This document shows, one piece after another, positions 46,143-58,840 of a stretch of DNA of 64,000 bases. Origin of the DNA: Valencia hispanica (taxonomy: Eukaryota; Chordata; Actinopteri; Cyprinodontiformes; Valenciidae). Position 1 is the stretch's first letter, and each line of letters begins with the position of its first letter. Position numbers and translations under genes: made by a program. The DNA is taken from positions 49,730,041-49,794,040 of the forward strand of contig OY747714.1 in NCBI GenBank assembly GCA_963556495.2, written 5' to 3'. The notes under the pieces were generated by a model that was not told the DNA's origin, did no database searches, and saw only the letters and a list, made by a program, of their open reading frames with translations.

Positions 46143-47100
46143 GGGATGAGGATGATGATGATGATGAGGAAAGATGATGATGATGATGATGCTGATGCTG
46201 ATGAGAGGAAGGATGATGATGATGATGATGAGAGGAAGGATGAGGATAAGGATGATTAGGATGATGATGAGGAGGATGATGATGCTGATGATGATGAGAG
46301 GAAGGAGGATGATGATGATGATGATGATGCTGATAATAATGATGATGAGAGGAAGGATGATGATGATGATGAGAGGAAGGATGAGGATAAGGATGATTAG
46401 GATGATGATGAGGAGGATGATGATGCTGATGATGATGAGAGGAAGGATGATGATGATGATGATGATGATGAGAGGAAGGATGAGGATAAGGATGATTAGG
46501 ATGATGATGTGGATGAGGAGGATGATGATGCTGATGATGAGAGGAAAGATGATGATGATGAGGAGGAGGAGGATGAAGATGAGGATGATGAGGATGATGA
46601 GAGGAAGGATAATGATGATGATGAGGATCATGATGATGATGAGAGGAAGGATGAGGATGATGATGATGAGAGGAAGGATGAGGATGATAAGGATGTTGAG
46701 GATGATGACGATAATGATGATGAGAGGAAGGATGATGATGATGATGAGAGGAAGGATGATGATGATGATGATGAGAGGAAGGATGATGATGATGATGCGG
46801 ATGATGAGGATGAGGATGATGATGATGATGATGAGAGGAAGGATGAGGATGATGATGATGAGAGGAAGGATGATGATGATGATGATGATGATGAGAGGAA
46901 GGATGAGGATGATGATGATGAGAGGAAGGATGAGGATGATGATGAGAGGAAGGATGAGGATGATGATGAGAGGAAGGATAATGATGATGATGAGGATCAT
47001 GATAATGATGAGAGGAAGGATGATGACGATGATGATGATGATGATGATGAGAGGAAGGATGAGGATGACGATGATGATGATGATAATGATGAAGGAAGGA
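45508..47100. repeat. 1.6-kb (GAT)n array with GAGAGGAAG spacers
   Basis: An imperfect GAT/ATG trinucleotide array in which blocks of 3-12 GAT units are separated by a recurring GAGAGGAAGGAT spacer, giving a minisatellite-like superstructure. Several sub-blocks recur, for example gatgaggataaggatgatta at about 46240, 46380 and 46480. All plus-strand frames are nearly stop-free (Asp/Glu-rich, Met/Arg-rich) and one minus frame is open for 540 codons. These frames follow from composition and are not called as genes. Confidence 0.95.
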
Positions 47101-47613
47101 TGACCGGTCATTCTGTCTGTTTTATTTTCTTTACACTGCCTTCCTGTTTGTTTAAGAATTGATTTTAAGCGTTTTGTTTTTAGATCTCTTTATGGCCTCG
47201 CTCTTCCTTATTTATTGGAACGTTTAAGTGTTTGTGTGCGTGGAGGAGTTCACCCAAACAGCTTTTACTGAAGCAGCGAGGACTAGCCTCATCTTTGTGC
47301 CATTCCAGAATTGAGCCTTTTTAAAAGTAAACTGATTTGTTCAGAAGGGCTTTTGATATTCCTCAGCATATTTCTTTGAAACCTTGTGTTGTTTTATGTG
47401 TAAGTGTTGCTTGTTTTTATTGTTATGCTCTTTGGTCTTCCAATGTGGATGTTTTACAGCGTGTCATAAATCAATCACTCCTTCCCTCTGTGAGCGCTGG
47501 AACCCTGGACCAGGAGTTAGTTCCTGGCCTGGCTGCTGTTGGGTTCAGACCTTCTAACTTTCCTCCATCAGCGGTGTATTTTATTCCCACGGTGTGTTTC
47601 TGTTTGTCCTCAG

Positions 47614-47753
47614 AGCTTCCACCAGATGTCATCTGCTCCTCTTCATCAACATATTCAGAGGTCCGACCTCAGACATCCTCCCCTGCTCCACCGACGTCCT
47701 TCAGTACATCAGCCGTCTACAGCATCCTCCACGTTCACTGGTCCAACCAATGA
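47614..47753 (+). CDS. candidate terminal tyrosine-motif exon, FcRL-like gene
   Basis: The acceptor tgtcctcag|agctt opens a phase-1 exon encoding ELPPDVICSSSSTYSEVRPQ, then TSSPAPPTSFSTSAVYSILH and VHWSNQ before TGA at 47751-47753. STYSEV fits an ITIM/ITSM-like consensus, and AVYSIL is a near match (Ala at -2). The start resembles the terminal exon at 19774 (ELQPDS). It is phase-compatible with the exon ending at 43098, which would put the 1.6-kb GAT array in the last intron. The link across 4.5 kb is an inference. Confidence 0.55.
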
Positions 47754-47879
47754 AGACGTAACATAACTCGTCTTCTACTGCAGCGCTCCACCTCACACTG
47801 AACAACACAGAAATAATACAGTTTGTTTATTTAGTGGAGAACACGTCACAAGAGGATATAATACTTTAAATCCATTTAT

Positions 47880-50800
47880 TGATGCCCCCTTCTTTATAAG
47901 GCAGAACTCAGTGTTCTTGTGGAACGTTTCACAGCTTTGGGGCAGAGACCAGATGTTTGACCAATCTATCATCTGCAGCTCTGGATCTTCCCCACTGATT
48001 CTAATAGATTCAACATGTTTATGTTTGTGATGGTAGGATTGAGAAGGTTTCCCCTCCTACTTCCCAATCCATCAGTCGCTCTGTAGAAACCTCCTTGCGG
48101 TTGTTAAGGTGGTTTGTCATCATGGTGCTGCAGTCCTAACAGTGAAGCCTGGAGATTTATTTTCTACTTCCCTGATCCTCCCCATCACCGTGTCGAGCCA
48201 GGATAGACTGGGCTCCTCGTCTCATCTTCTGTTCCAGTTATTGTTGGAAAGTTCAGATCAAGCAGCCTAGTTCCAGCAGCTATTCTCTGACACCGAAGGA
48301 TCAACACATCAGTCTTGAATCAGCACCTTCTAATCTACCCACATGTCACCATGAAGGTCAGAACTGACAGAAAACTACAGCTGATTTTCATCTTTATGCT
48401 GAACATAATAAAGTCTGTAGGACAGATAAGCTCCCGTAGCTGGAGAGAGATGAGGAGATATGATGATGATGATAGGAGGACATCAGGACCAGAGAGGACA
48501 AGATGATGAGGTGGATGAAGGAGCAGCAGACAGATGGAACAGCTGGAGCAGATGTGGATGGATCTGTGACGTACTGTCTCTTTAAATGAGTCAGAAAAAC
48601 ATAAAGAAAAAGCCTGCAGATTTTATGATCACATGTCAGTGTTGCCCCCTGAGGAACGCTTGAATTATGGGATTATATCTTTAGTATACATATCTGGTTA
48701 TTTATATGTCAGCAGACAGCAGTCAGAGTTATTATAGATTAAAGAATCAGGCAGAAATACCAACAGAAGAGTGAACTGAACAGCTGAAATCTTTGCTGTG
48801 TTTGAGTCACTTTTTTCTCTCCATCAGATGGCGCAAATATGATGCAAAAAAATAATCCTTTTTGTATTATCTATTAATATTATGGATTATTTGCTGCTAT
48901 AATTTCAGAAAAAAAAAAAATATTTTAAATATATACAGCTAATGGGGATCCACATAAATCAACAAATAAACAGGAGAAAACCGCTTTTTAAAAATTATAA
49001 GAACTTGGTGAAAGGAGAAAAAATGCTTTAGATATAAAATATTAAACTATCTTTTCAAGACTAAGATAAAGTAAGCGCAATGTCTGTGTTTAACCACTTG
49101 GTGGCAGTATTGTTTAACATATAAACAAGATAAATCATGCTGATTATTGTTTTGCAGGAAACTCTCCGTTTTGACCCAGAGGTGTTCTGATGAATAAATA
49201 AGTAGTTTAACTTTAAATTGACCTAAAAGCAGAAATAATTGATTAAAGTAATTTCAGGCTGACCTTTATTGACTTTTCTCTGACTGGTTCCTTTATGTTC
49301 AGGCGGTGCTTTTCTTGCTGAGGTCTAACCTGCTACAACTTGTCCTGACCAGATCTGAACTCAAACATAAAGTATTTCTGGTCTGCTCTAATTAAACTGG
49401 AATCACTACTAGCTGCAGATAGTTCTGAGATAAAACTCACTTTTAAACTCTGAACAGCTTAACGAGAATGTTTCCTTCATTAAATCTATCAGGAGTTGTA
49501 AGTTATAGTGACATTTATAAATTATTCTAAATTTCTGCTGAAGAAAATCAAACATGAATTTCATTTTATTTTTGGCAATAACAGTGAAAATCTGTGAAGC
49601 TGAGTCAGAAGAACATGTTTCCATAGAGATCCATCTGTACCAGTGATGTAACAATATCTGTGATATAATATTATTAATAAGGATCCAGCCAGACTGTTTT
49701 GCTGTCGGTGGATCTGAGGTTATTATAGACTGACACTGACCTCAGTCGCAAACACCAGAAACACTCTGAACGGAGAAATGGGGAATATTTTCAGTAGAAA
49801 CAGAAAACATACCAGTCCTTCATTATCATTATCCAACTAAAAGACCCAACAACACATGTTTAGTTCCCTCTGCCAGAGACCAGCAGATTTATATTTAAAA
49901 TGTGTCCATGTGTTCCTCAGGCCTTCAGGAATGAGAAAGAGGCCCACAGTATCACAGATCCTCCACTGTGTTTAACAGTGGGAACGTTTTCACCTGGAGA
50001 GTTTGTTGCTGAGAAGCTCAGTCTGAGACTCATCTGACCAAAGCTCCCAGTTCTAGCAGAGCTTAGTGAGCTCCACGTGTTTACATTTGTGATGGTAGGA
50101 CAGCAGGGACGTCTTCTAAACTTCTACCGGTTAATGAACAAGCAGCCTAGTTCAGCAGCTCGGACTCAGCTTTTCTCTTTTTACATGTATTTATTGGACA
50201 TGTGTGACATCAGGCAATAAATGATTAATAGTTTTAAAGTGAAAAGAATTGTTTTTTAGAAAATGTTGATGGCATGCATAAGCATAATATTTTTAATAGG
50301 AGAATGAACACGTTAAATCTATAAAATCTTAGATTTTATGGATCAGAGATGATCAGTCAGAGCTGATCCGTAATCAAAAAATTGACTGATGTGATTCATC
50401 TCTACGTTTTCTAACTCTTTTCATGAGTTTCCCTGAGATCTGGAATCATGATGGTAAACATAACTCTGGGTGCTTTCCAGCTGACTCACTCTGTCATCCA
50501 TCCACTAAGCTGACGGCCACATTCAGCCTCTTCCTCCATCATGATGAAGAGTCTAGTTTAGTTCATAGGGAGCAGACTCTGATTCTGCTGAACCGCCTGG
50601 TGGATAAATGTCTTTTACATAAAACAAAGGAAAAAGGAAGAAGTGTTGAAAACCCTTGAAAGCCCTCTGAGGTAATAATGATCTCTGACACAGAGGAGGA
50701 AGAGGAGTATCAGCTTGGTAGCCTTCCTCTCTGCAGACTCCTCCCCCATTTTCTCAAATTACCACTGTGTTAACTTTGACCTTGTTCTGACTAGAACCGC

Positions 50801-51110
50801 ACCGACTGGTTCAGTCAGTCAGTTCCACTCCCCTCTCAATGTGCTGAGAAACGTCTGGTACTGACTTAGTGAATCATACTGTAGTAATATATATAATCAG
50901 AGTATTTAGAATCAGCTTTATTGGTTACGTTTGTGCACATAAACAACAAATGTGACTACAGCTTCTCTTTTCTCTCAACAAAGACATTTAGAATATAAAT
51001 ATATATTTTAAAAAGAGCCATAAGTTATAGTAAAAAGATCTCAGTCACTATTTTTAAAGGTGAAAACCTGCGAGTAGAAAACTGAGTACATCCCTAAAAC
51101 CAATGATATG
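47880..51110. other. intergenic with an old interspersed repeat
   Basis: Segments near 48010-48300 and 50080-50170 share tttgtgatggtagga and caagcagcctagttc followed by agcagct, so a diverged repeat is present twice. No gene was supported in the rest. Confidence 0.4.
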
Positions 51111-51113
51111 TAA

Positions 51114-51590
51114 TTTCAATTCAATTCAATTAAGTTTATTTATATAGCGCCAATTCACAACAGATGTCATCTCAAGGCACTTAACAAGAAGTTATTTCAA
51201 TACAATTATACAAACATTCCAATCAGTTAAAAAGTTTCCTATTTAAGGAATCCCAGCAAATTGTGTCAGTCATTGCAAGCAGGATACCAGACCAGGTATA
51301 TCTTCTATGGAGAGAAAAACACTGAGAGAAAACAAAGTTAACATTTGAAATAACAGAAAATAATACAACTGGAGAGTAGTAGGAGAGAAAAGTAGCTGAG
51401 TGAAGAAAAGTGGTCAGTCTGTCCTCCAGCAGTCTAAGCCTATAGCAGCATAACTACAGAGATAGCTCAGGATGACCTTAGCCACTCTAACTATAAGCTT
51501 TATCAAAAAGGAAAGTTTTAAGCCTGGCCTTAAAAGTAAACAGAGTGTCTGCCTCACGGACTGTAAGAAGAAGGATCTTAAATTAGAAAA
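51114..51590 (-). mobile_element. L2-group LINE 3' fragment with internal deletion
   Basis: Same family as the copy ending at 57232, in reverse. It covers the 3' UTR and the last coding codons, then jumps from the ctgcctcacggact segment directly to gtaagaagaaggatcttaaa, missing about 200 bp present at 18330-18515. Confidence 0.82.
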
Positions 51591-51599
51591 CAGATTAAA

Positions 51600-52320
51600 C
51601 ACCAAGTTGACCCATTTACTTTTTTCACCACCACTTTACTTTCATTAAGAGTAAATGATACTTATATTATATAACTCATTACGTTTTTTGTGTTTTTAAA
51701 AAAATATTTTTTTCCCCAGAATTTCCTGTTTATGCAACTGAAATAAAATTAGTCTAGATTTGGATTTTAAAAAAGTTTTTAACATCCCAGCTTTATGATT
51801 TGTCTTTTAAACTAAATACAGCCATAATTGTTCTTCCAGGACTACTTCTATTGTGATTGGTTATGTTTTTTATCCCTTTTCATTCCCTGGGCTTAAAATC
51901 CTCATAAAATGTCCCTTGTTCTTGTTTTCTACTGGACCAAGGTGTTTTCCTATTTACTGTAAATCAACCAATTTTCCAACTCAGGAAAATTCTTTAAATA
52001 AACAACAAAAAGGAACAATGAAGGTGTTAATTCAGAGGATAAAGGCAAACCTAAAACTAGCATGTCTTGTGTCAAAAGGGACACAGATGGAGCTCATAAT
52101 GAAGGGACCCCGGAGACTTTAGAGAGAAGTCGTCGTCCCTTCTCACATGAAACAAGGGATGTTCCTGGGCTGCTGCAGCTGTTGCAGTAAAACACTGGGT
52201 AGAACTGGGAGCTCCTGGTGGCTAAATTCATGGTTTAGATCATTTTGGACCATGAAGTGTCCTCTGGTTGTCCATCAGAACCTTCACTGAGATCTGCTCA
52301 GATAAAGAGAGCAACAAGCT
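51600..52320. other. unassigned, 3' of V-set exon A
   Basis: The TM exon expected after the minus-strand V-set array was looked for here and not recognised. Confidence 0.3.
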
Positions 52321-52323
52321 AAC

Positions 52324-52647
52324 CTTTGACTTTGAGCTCGAAAGTTTTTCTTCTCAGCAGATCTCCATGCCTCCAGACTGTACACCTGTACTTTCCACTG
52401 TCTCTCTTTGTAGGACCTCTCAGAGTCAGACTGAGGTCTCCAGTTTTCAGCAGGTCTTCATTCATCCTGGTTCTGGTTATGTAGAACTGGTCCTGTTCTT
52501 CAGGCTGATCAGAACCGTTCTGATACACATGGACCTTCTTGCCTCCTCTGTCCCTCCACATCACTTTAGCTTCTCCCAGCAGATCAGGTGTTGTTATGAA
52601 CGGTAGAAGGACAGACTCCGCCCCCTCCTCCACCTCCACCTGTTGAA
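52324..52647 (-). CDS. V-set exon A of tandem V-set receptor
   Basis: A 324-bp phase 1-1 exon (ttctctcag|ttcaac to caaag|gttagc) encodes a V-set domain: [55 protein letters not shown] and DSGKYRC. The strand C Trp and strand F Cys are present, but the strand B position is Phe (LLPF) where exon B has Cys (LLPC). It resembles teleost multi-V-set butyrophilin/CD276-like receptors. The donor gttagc is weak. An L2-group LINE begins 34 bp upstream of the acceptor. Confidence 0.82.
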
Positions 52648-52842
52648 CTGAGAGAAGAAGAGAGAGGAAGATGAGCAGCAGGTAACTGTAATAAATGTAA
52701 TATTTTTGTAGCTTTGGAGGCGAGGGTATCGGATTGAGAGGCCCAGCTTTGCGCTGTTGAAAAACCAGCAGATAGCCGAAGCCCATTAGCCAGCGCGGAG
52801 CCAACAAGGATAGAACCCCCTAGCTGTCCTCCGGTAGAGCCC

Positions 52843-53469
52843 GTGCAGCCGGGACCTCAGGCCGGCTGGGTGACGGTACATAGGAAGCATAGTTCTAGGA
52901 CCCAGCCCACGGGCCACCACCAACCGGTCCGCGTTTCTAACAGATTTTCCCCGCTCAGCGACACAGCCGCTGAGAAGCCGACCCTGGTAATTGGCAGCTC
53001 CATAGTCAGAAACGTGGCATTAGAGACACCATTGACCATAGTCAAACGCTTGCCAGGGGCCAGAACGGGCGACATCAAATCCTACCTGAAACTGCTGGCT
53101 AAAGATAAGCGTGAATACAGTAAGATTGTTATTCACGCTGGCGGTAATGACACCCGGTTACGCCAATCGGAGGTCACTAAAATTAGTGTTGCTTCGGTGT
53201 GTAAGTTTTCCAAAACAATGTCAGACTCGGTAATCTTTTCTGGTCCCCTGCCTGATCGGACCAGTGACGACATGTTTAGCCGCATGCTGTCATTCCATCA
53301 ATGGTTGTCTAGGTGGTGTCCTGCAAACGATGTGGGCTACATTGATAACTGGAGAACATTTTGGGGAAAACCTGGTCTGATCCGGAGAGACGGCATCCAT
53401 CCCACTTTGGATGGAGCAGCTCTTCTTTCTAGGAATATGGCCGAATTAATTAATCCTCCAAAACACTGA
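52843..53469 (+). pseudogene. L2 ORF1 with SGNH/GDSL-type esterase domain
   Basis: About 208 codons are open. They show [10 protein letters not shown] (block I Ser, residues about 51-53), IHAGGNDTR (G-x-N-D block, about 100-103) and DGIHPT (D-x-x-H block, about 183-186). These are the landmarks of the esterase-like ORF1 known from fish L2/CR1-group LINEs. The frame begins at a GTG after a stop; the natural N-terminus is seen in the copy at 60298, so this ORF1 is broken near its start. The catalytic residues are preserved. Confidence 0.75.
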
Positions 53470-53562
53470 CAACCCAGGGTCCAGACCAGGAAGCAGAGTC
53501 GTAGTTTAACCCACCTCTCTGCTGCTTCTGTACTGTTACCCACCCATTACCCTATAGAAACA

Positions 53563-56523
53563 GTGTCTTGCCCATGGCCAAAATTAAATGGATTAAAAGT
53601 TAAGCCAACAAAAGCAAATTATGGAAATCTCATTAACATAAATAAAACTTTGACTGAACAGAAAAATAAATCTATTAAATGTGGTTTATTAAACATAAGA
53701 TCTCTCTCCTCAAAGACTTTGTTAGTAAATGACTTGATTTGTGATAATCACATTGATTTCCTTTGTCTCACAGAAACCTGGTTGCAGTCAGTATAAATGA
53801 GTCAACTCCTTCCAGTCATTTAAATTTTCACATTCCTAGAAATACTGGGCGAGGAGGAGGAGTTGCAACCATTTTTCGTTCTGATTTACTAATTAGTCCC
53901 AGACCAATTGATAGCTACAGTTCTTTTGAACATCTAACCCTTAATTTTCCTTATCCAAGTTGCAAAACATTAAGACCATTTTTGTTTGTGGTTTTGTATC
54001 GTCCACCAGGCCCTTACTCTCAATTCTTGGATCAGATCTCACATTTTTTATCTGATTTAGTATTAAATACTGACAGGGTCATTATAGTGGGGGACTTCAA
54101 TATTCATGTGGATACTGAAAGTGATAGCCTAAATGCAGCCTTTTATGCTATTTTAGACTCAATTGGCTTTACTCAAAAAGTACAGGGATCGACCCACTTG
54201 GGCAAACACACTTTGGACCTTGTACTGACATACGGTATTGAGTGTGAGGAAATAACAGTCCACCCACATAACCTGGTCCTGTCTGACCACTTCTTGATAA
54301 CTTTTGAATTTACTTTAACTGACCATCTTAAATCTGAAAGAAAATTTCATTATAGTAGAACTTTATCAGACAATGCTGTAACAATTTTTAAAGAATCTGT
54401 TCCATTCTTACTTTCCTTAGTGTCTCAGGGTAACACAGTGGATGGCAGCAATTCTATCTCTAACCCTTCAGAAATTGATGATCTGGTTCACAGCGTTACG
54501 TCCTCATTGCGTTTGGCATTAGATAGTCTAGCCCCATTAAAAAAGAAAGTGGCTAGCCATAGGAGGGTGACTCCTTGGTTTAACGCAGAGTTGCTTACTT
54601 TAAAGCAGAATACTAGAAAGTTGGAGAAAAAATGGCGCTCTACACACCTAGAGGATTCCTATTTAACCTGGAATAACAGTCTACTGCTGTATAAAAAGAC
54701 CCTTCGACAAGCTAGAACAGCATATTTTTCATCATTAATAGAGGCGAATAAAAACAATCCTAGGTTTCTTTTTAGTACAGTTGCCAAACTTACACAGAGT
54801 CATAGCTCTGTTGAGCAAAATATTCCCCCAGCTCTTAGCAGTGATGATTTTATGGGATTCTTCATAAATAAAATTAATTTTATTAAAAATAAAATCATGA
54901 TTACTTCTTCCTCAGTAAATGAGGCAGTATCGGAAAGAACTGTAGAACCTCAGTTGTGCTTAGGCTGTTTTGATTCAGTCGAGCTTTCAGAATTATCAAA
55001 AATATTAGCCTCATCTAAACCTTCAACTTGTATTTTGGACCCAATCCCAACCAAATTATTTAAAGAAGTGTTCCATTTGGTTCCTGGCCACATTTTGGAT
55101 ATGATGAATCTATCCTTAGTAAACGGATACGTACCACAAGAATTTAAAATAGCTGTAATTAAACCTTTACTCAAGAAACCTTCCCTTGATCAAGATGACT
55201 TAGTGAATTACAGACCTATATCTAACCTTCCTTTCTTATCCAAAGTCCTTGAGAAAATTGTTGCTAATCAAGTCTGTGAGCATCTAAACAGTAACGAGCT
55301 GTTTGAAGAGTTTCAGTCAGGTTTTAGAGCTCATCATAGCACTGAAACAGCACTGGTGAAGGTTACTAATGATATTCTCATGGCCTCAGATAATGGACTG
55401 GTGTCTGTTCTGGTTTTGTTAGATCTCAGTGCTGCATTTGACACAGTCGATCATAATATTCTCTTAGAAAGGCTTGAACATGTTGCAGGGATCAAAGGAA
55501 CAGCACTAGGCTGGTTTAAATCATATTTGTCTGATAGATTCCAGTTTGTTCATCTAAATGATAAATCATCTTCACTCTCAAGGGTTACTTGTGGAGTTCC
55601 ACAGGGTTCTGTGCTTGGACCAATTATTTTCACCATATATATGCTCCCAATTGGTAGAATCATTAGACAGCATGGGATAAATTTCCACAGCTATGCAGAT
55701 GATACACAACTATATTTATCCATAAATCCTGATGAACCCAGTCAGTTAGGTAGATTACAGGCATGTCTGGAAGACATAAAAACATGGATGACCCTAAACT
55801 TGTTGCTTTTAAATTCTGAGAAGACAGAAGTTTCCGTCTTTGGACCAGAAGTTCTTAAACAGAAACTGATTAGTCAATCACTTCTTCTGGATGGCATTAA
55901 ATTGGCCCCCAGTAATAACGTAAAGAACCTCGGCGTTATTTTTGACCAAGACTTGACATTTAAATCCCATATTAAACAGGTTTCTAGGATTTCCTTCTTT
56001 CACCTCAGGAATATTGCTAAAATTAGAAACATCCTGTCCAGGAGTGATGCTGAGAAACTAGTCCATGCATTTGTTACCTCAAGGCTGGACTACTGTAATT
56101 CTTTACTATCAGGAAGTCCACAAATTGCCATTAAAAGCCTTCAGTTGATCCAAAATGCGGCAGCAAGAGTTCTGATGAATATTAAAAAGAGAGATCACAT
56201 TTCTCCTGTTTTAGCTTCCCTTCATTGGCTCCCTGTTAAATCCAGAATAGAATTTAAGATCCTTCTTCTTCCATACAAAGCCCTTAATAATCAGCTCCAT
56301 GATACATCAGAGATCTAATTGTTCCTTATGTTCCCAACAGAGCACTTTGCTCTCAGACTGCAGGTTTACTTGTAGTTCCTAGGATTTCTAAAAGTAGAAT
56401 GGGAGGCAGATCTTTTAGTTATCAGGCTCCTCTCCTATGGAACCAGCTCCCAGCTTTAGTCCGTGAGGCAGACACTTTTAAGGCCAGGCTTAAAACTTTC
56501 CTTTTTGATAAAGCTTATAGTTA
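53563..56523 (+). pseudogene. L2 ORF2, endonuclease and reverse transcriptase, frameshifted
   Basis: The first part (53563-53796) reads [20 protein letters not shown] and [10 protein letters not shown], the start of an APE-type endonuclease. After a frameshift the frame 53763-56318 continues with RGGGVATIF, VGDFNIHVDT and LSDHFL (endonuclease), then YRPISNLPFLSKVLEK, FRAHHST, DLSAAFDTVDH, PQGSVLGP and YADDTQLY (RT, Y-A-D-D about residue 644). A second shift near 56292 separates the last 70 codons, which run to DKAYS and a stop at about 56521-56523. Two lesions only, so the copy is fairly young. Confidence 0.85.
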
Positions 56524-57232
56524 GAGTGGCTTAGGTCATCCTGAGCTATCTCTGTAGTTATGCTGCTATAGGCTTAGACTGCTGGAGGACACTTAACAAT
56601 TTTATTCACTCTGCTACTTCCTTTTCTCCTACTACTCTCCAGTTGTATTACAGTACATTCTGCTATTTCGACTGTTAACTTTGTTTTCTTTCAGTGTTTT
56701 TCTCTCCATAGAAGATATACCTGGTCTGGTATCCTGCTTGGCTGCAATGCCCTGTTGGACGGGGGGCATCGACTGGGATGATCCTCCTAGTAACTGAACA
56801 TCCACTGTGTCCTGTTATCAACTTTTTACTTTCTGTAACATAGAAATTTCTCTTATATCAGATCTTCTGTTCCTTCTGTGTTTCTGCTCTGTCTTCTCAA
56901 ACCCCCAGACGGTCGTGGCAGATGGCCGCTCCTACTGAGCCTGGTTCTGTTGGAGGTTTCTTCCTGTTAAAGGGGAGTTTTTCCTCTCCACCGTCGCTAC
57001 ATACTTGCTCAGTATCAGGGATTGCTGAAGGATTGCTGTGGTTGGAAAATCTGCCCAACCTCACGCCAATGACTGACGCAATCTGCTGGGATTCCTTAAA
57101 TAGGAAACTTTTTAACTGATTGGAATGTTTTTTATAAATGTATTGAAATGACTTCTTGTTAAGTGTCTTGAGATGACATCTGTTGTGAATTGGCGCTATA
57201 TAAATAAACTGAATTGAATTGAATTGAATAAC

Positions 57233-57895
57233 CCACTGGGTCTCCATCTAAATCTGAACCAGAACCATGTATAGCTTACTAGGTCCTGGATCTAAATCTG
57301 CAGCAAAATCCAAACCATGAAGAACCCACTGGGTTCTGGACCTAAAGCAGAACCAGAACCATGAAGAACTTACTGGGTTCGGGACCTCAAGTGGAACCAG
57401 AACCATAAAGAACCCAGTACATTCTGGACCTAAAGCAGAGCCAGAACTATGTAAAACCCAGTGGGTTCTGGACTTAACGCTGCAGGAGAACTAGAACTAT
57501 GTACTGAGTTTTGGATCTAACGTAGAACCAAAACAAGAACCATGTAGAGTCCACTGGGTTCTGGATCTAAAGCAGAACAAAAATAGGACCATGAAGAAAC
57601 CACTGGGTTCTGGCCCTAAAACAGAAGCAGAACCATGAAGAACCCAGTACGTTCTAGAACTAAAGCAGAACCAGAACCATGAAGAACCTACTGGGTCTAG
57701 ACCTAAAGCTGAACCAGAACGATGAAAAACTTACTGGGTTCTGGATTTAAACCTGCAGCAGAACCAAAACCATGAATAACCCACTGGGTTCTGGGCCTCA
57801 AGCAAAACCAGAACCAGAACCAGAACCACGACGAACCCACTGGTTTGTGGATGTAAAGCAGAACCAGAAACCTTAGGAACCCACTGGGTTCTGGA
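57233..57895. repeat. 44-50 bp degenerate minisatellite
   Basis: About 14 diverged units of the type AACCCACTGGGTTCTGGACC followed by TAAAGCAGAACCAGAACCAT. The array begins exactly at the 3' tail of the L2 copy. A single diverged unit also lies at 63826-63880, next to V-set exon D. Confidence 0.88.
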
Positions 57896-57899
57896 ACAG

Positions 57900-58840
57900 A
57901 TATTTTTAGAAAGAAACCTGTGAGGAGGTTTTCATGGAAACTTTCCTAATATGCTCCTCAGCTCTAATTTTTCCTAGATTGTACAACTAGTTTTTTTTAT
58001 AGAATTTGTTAACTGGTCTCACAGAATGCGTCCTTACAGTACCGTAAAACAGCAGGGGATGGATCTCTGATGCTAGGGACTAGTTTTCTTACTTCGCCAT
58101 AGATAGAACTTTTCAGGATCAAAGCAGTCCTACTTAGCATCAAATACACAACCTGCTTTTCTCAGCAAAAAAGCAAATAGCATGACTATCTGTGCTGACC
58201 TGCTGGAAGTCCTTGGTGCATATCAATCACTGCTTCACACCCAGGGTGCAAAATACACCGGCCAAATGTGAAGCCAATAAGTTGAAATGGTCACATTTCT
58301 TCTTTACATATTGATTATTAAAACTTGTTTTGATTAAAATCACAAGGTTTAATGAAAGTTATGGACCAAAAAGGCTTCATGGTTTTATTTGACAAAATAT
58401 TGAATGTGCCTCGAAGACAGAGGGGTAGCAGAATCGACCAACCGCGTTTTTCTGGCTAAAAGCGTCCACTAACCTCCATTAGCTTCGGTTAGCTCTGGGT
58501 TAGCTGGTTAGCTCTGGGTTAGCTGGTTAGCTCTGGGTTAGCTGGTCAGCTCTGGGTTAGCTCCGTTAGCCCGTAGCTACATCGGCTCAGAGTGTCAATC
58601 ATCCGCTCCCACACTCAGCCCCACTCTCAACTCCATCTCTTTGCCCATCTTTTGTATTTGCCGGGCGTGACGAGATGCGTGAAACGGCCAAGATGGCGGT
58701 GGTGGGAGCTGCGGTTTAGGGACTCGTCCACAGCGTGGAAAACAACTCGGAGAAGTTCTCAGCCAGCTTGGTGGAAACTGACCCCTGATTTGGCTGTTTG
58801 GAGTCGCCATTGAGTCCACTGAAAGACTTTAAGGCTGACG
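57900..58840. other. unassigned, with a 19-bp tandem repeat
   Basis: Positions 58488-58562 hold about four copies of TTAGCTCTGGGTTAGCTGG. The rest includes a short GC-rich open segment on both strands at 58592-58819 with no recognised domain. Confidence 0.5.

Larger units (their letters stand above)
52681..57232 (+). mobile_element. L2-group LINE, 4.5 kb, nearly complete
   Basis: The most complete copy of the window's main LINE family. It starts inside ORF1 (ggtaactgtaataaatgtaa, matching the copy at 60190 in reverse), carries ORF1 and ORF2, and ends in a 3' UTR with an AATTG-type repeat tail at 57205-57232. Frameshifts near 53790 and 56292 inactivate ORF2. It lies in the intron between V-set exons B and A, opposite to their transcription. 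No target-site duplication was seen. Confidence 0.9.

Noticed and set aside
45489..47111. 540-codon minus-strand open frame and several Asp-rich or Met/Arg-rich plus-strand frames
   Set aside because: They lie wholly within the GAT array; openness in many frames follows from repeat composition, with no splice or domain evidence.
47110..47340. LINE C-terminal fragment after the GAT array
   Set aside because: An L-P-V-C-L-R-I-D-F-K-like reading is suggestive but too short and decayed to assign.
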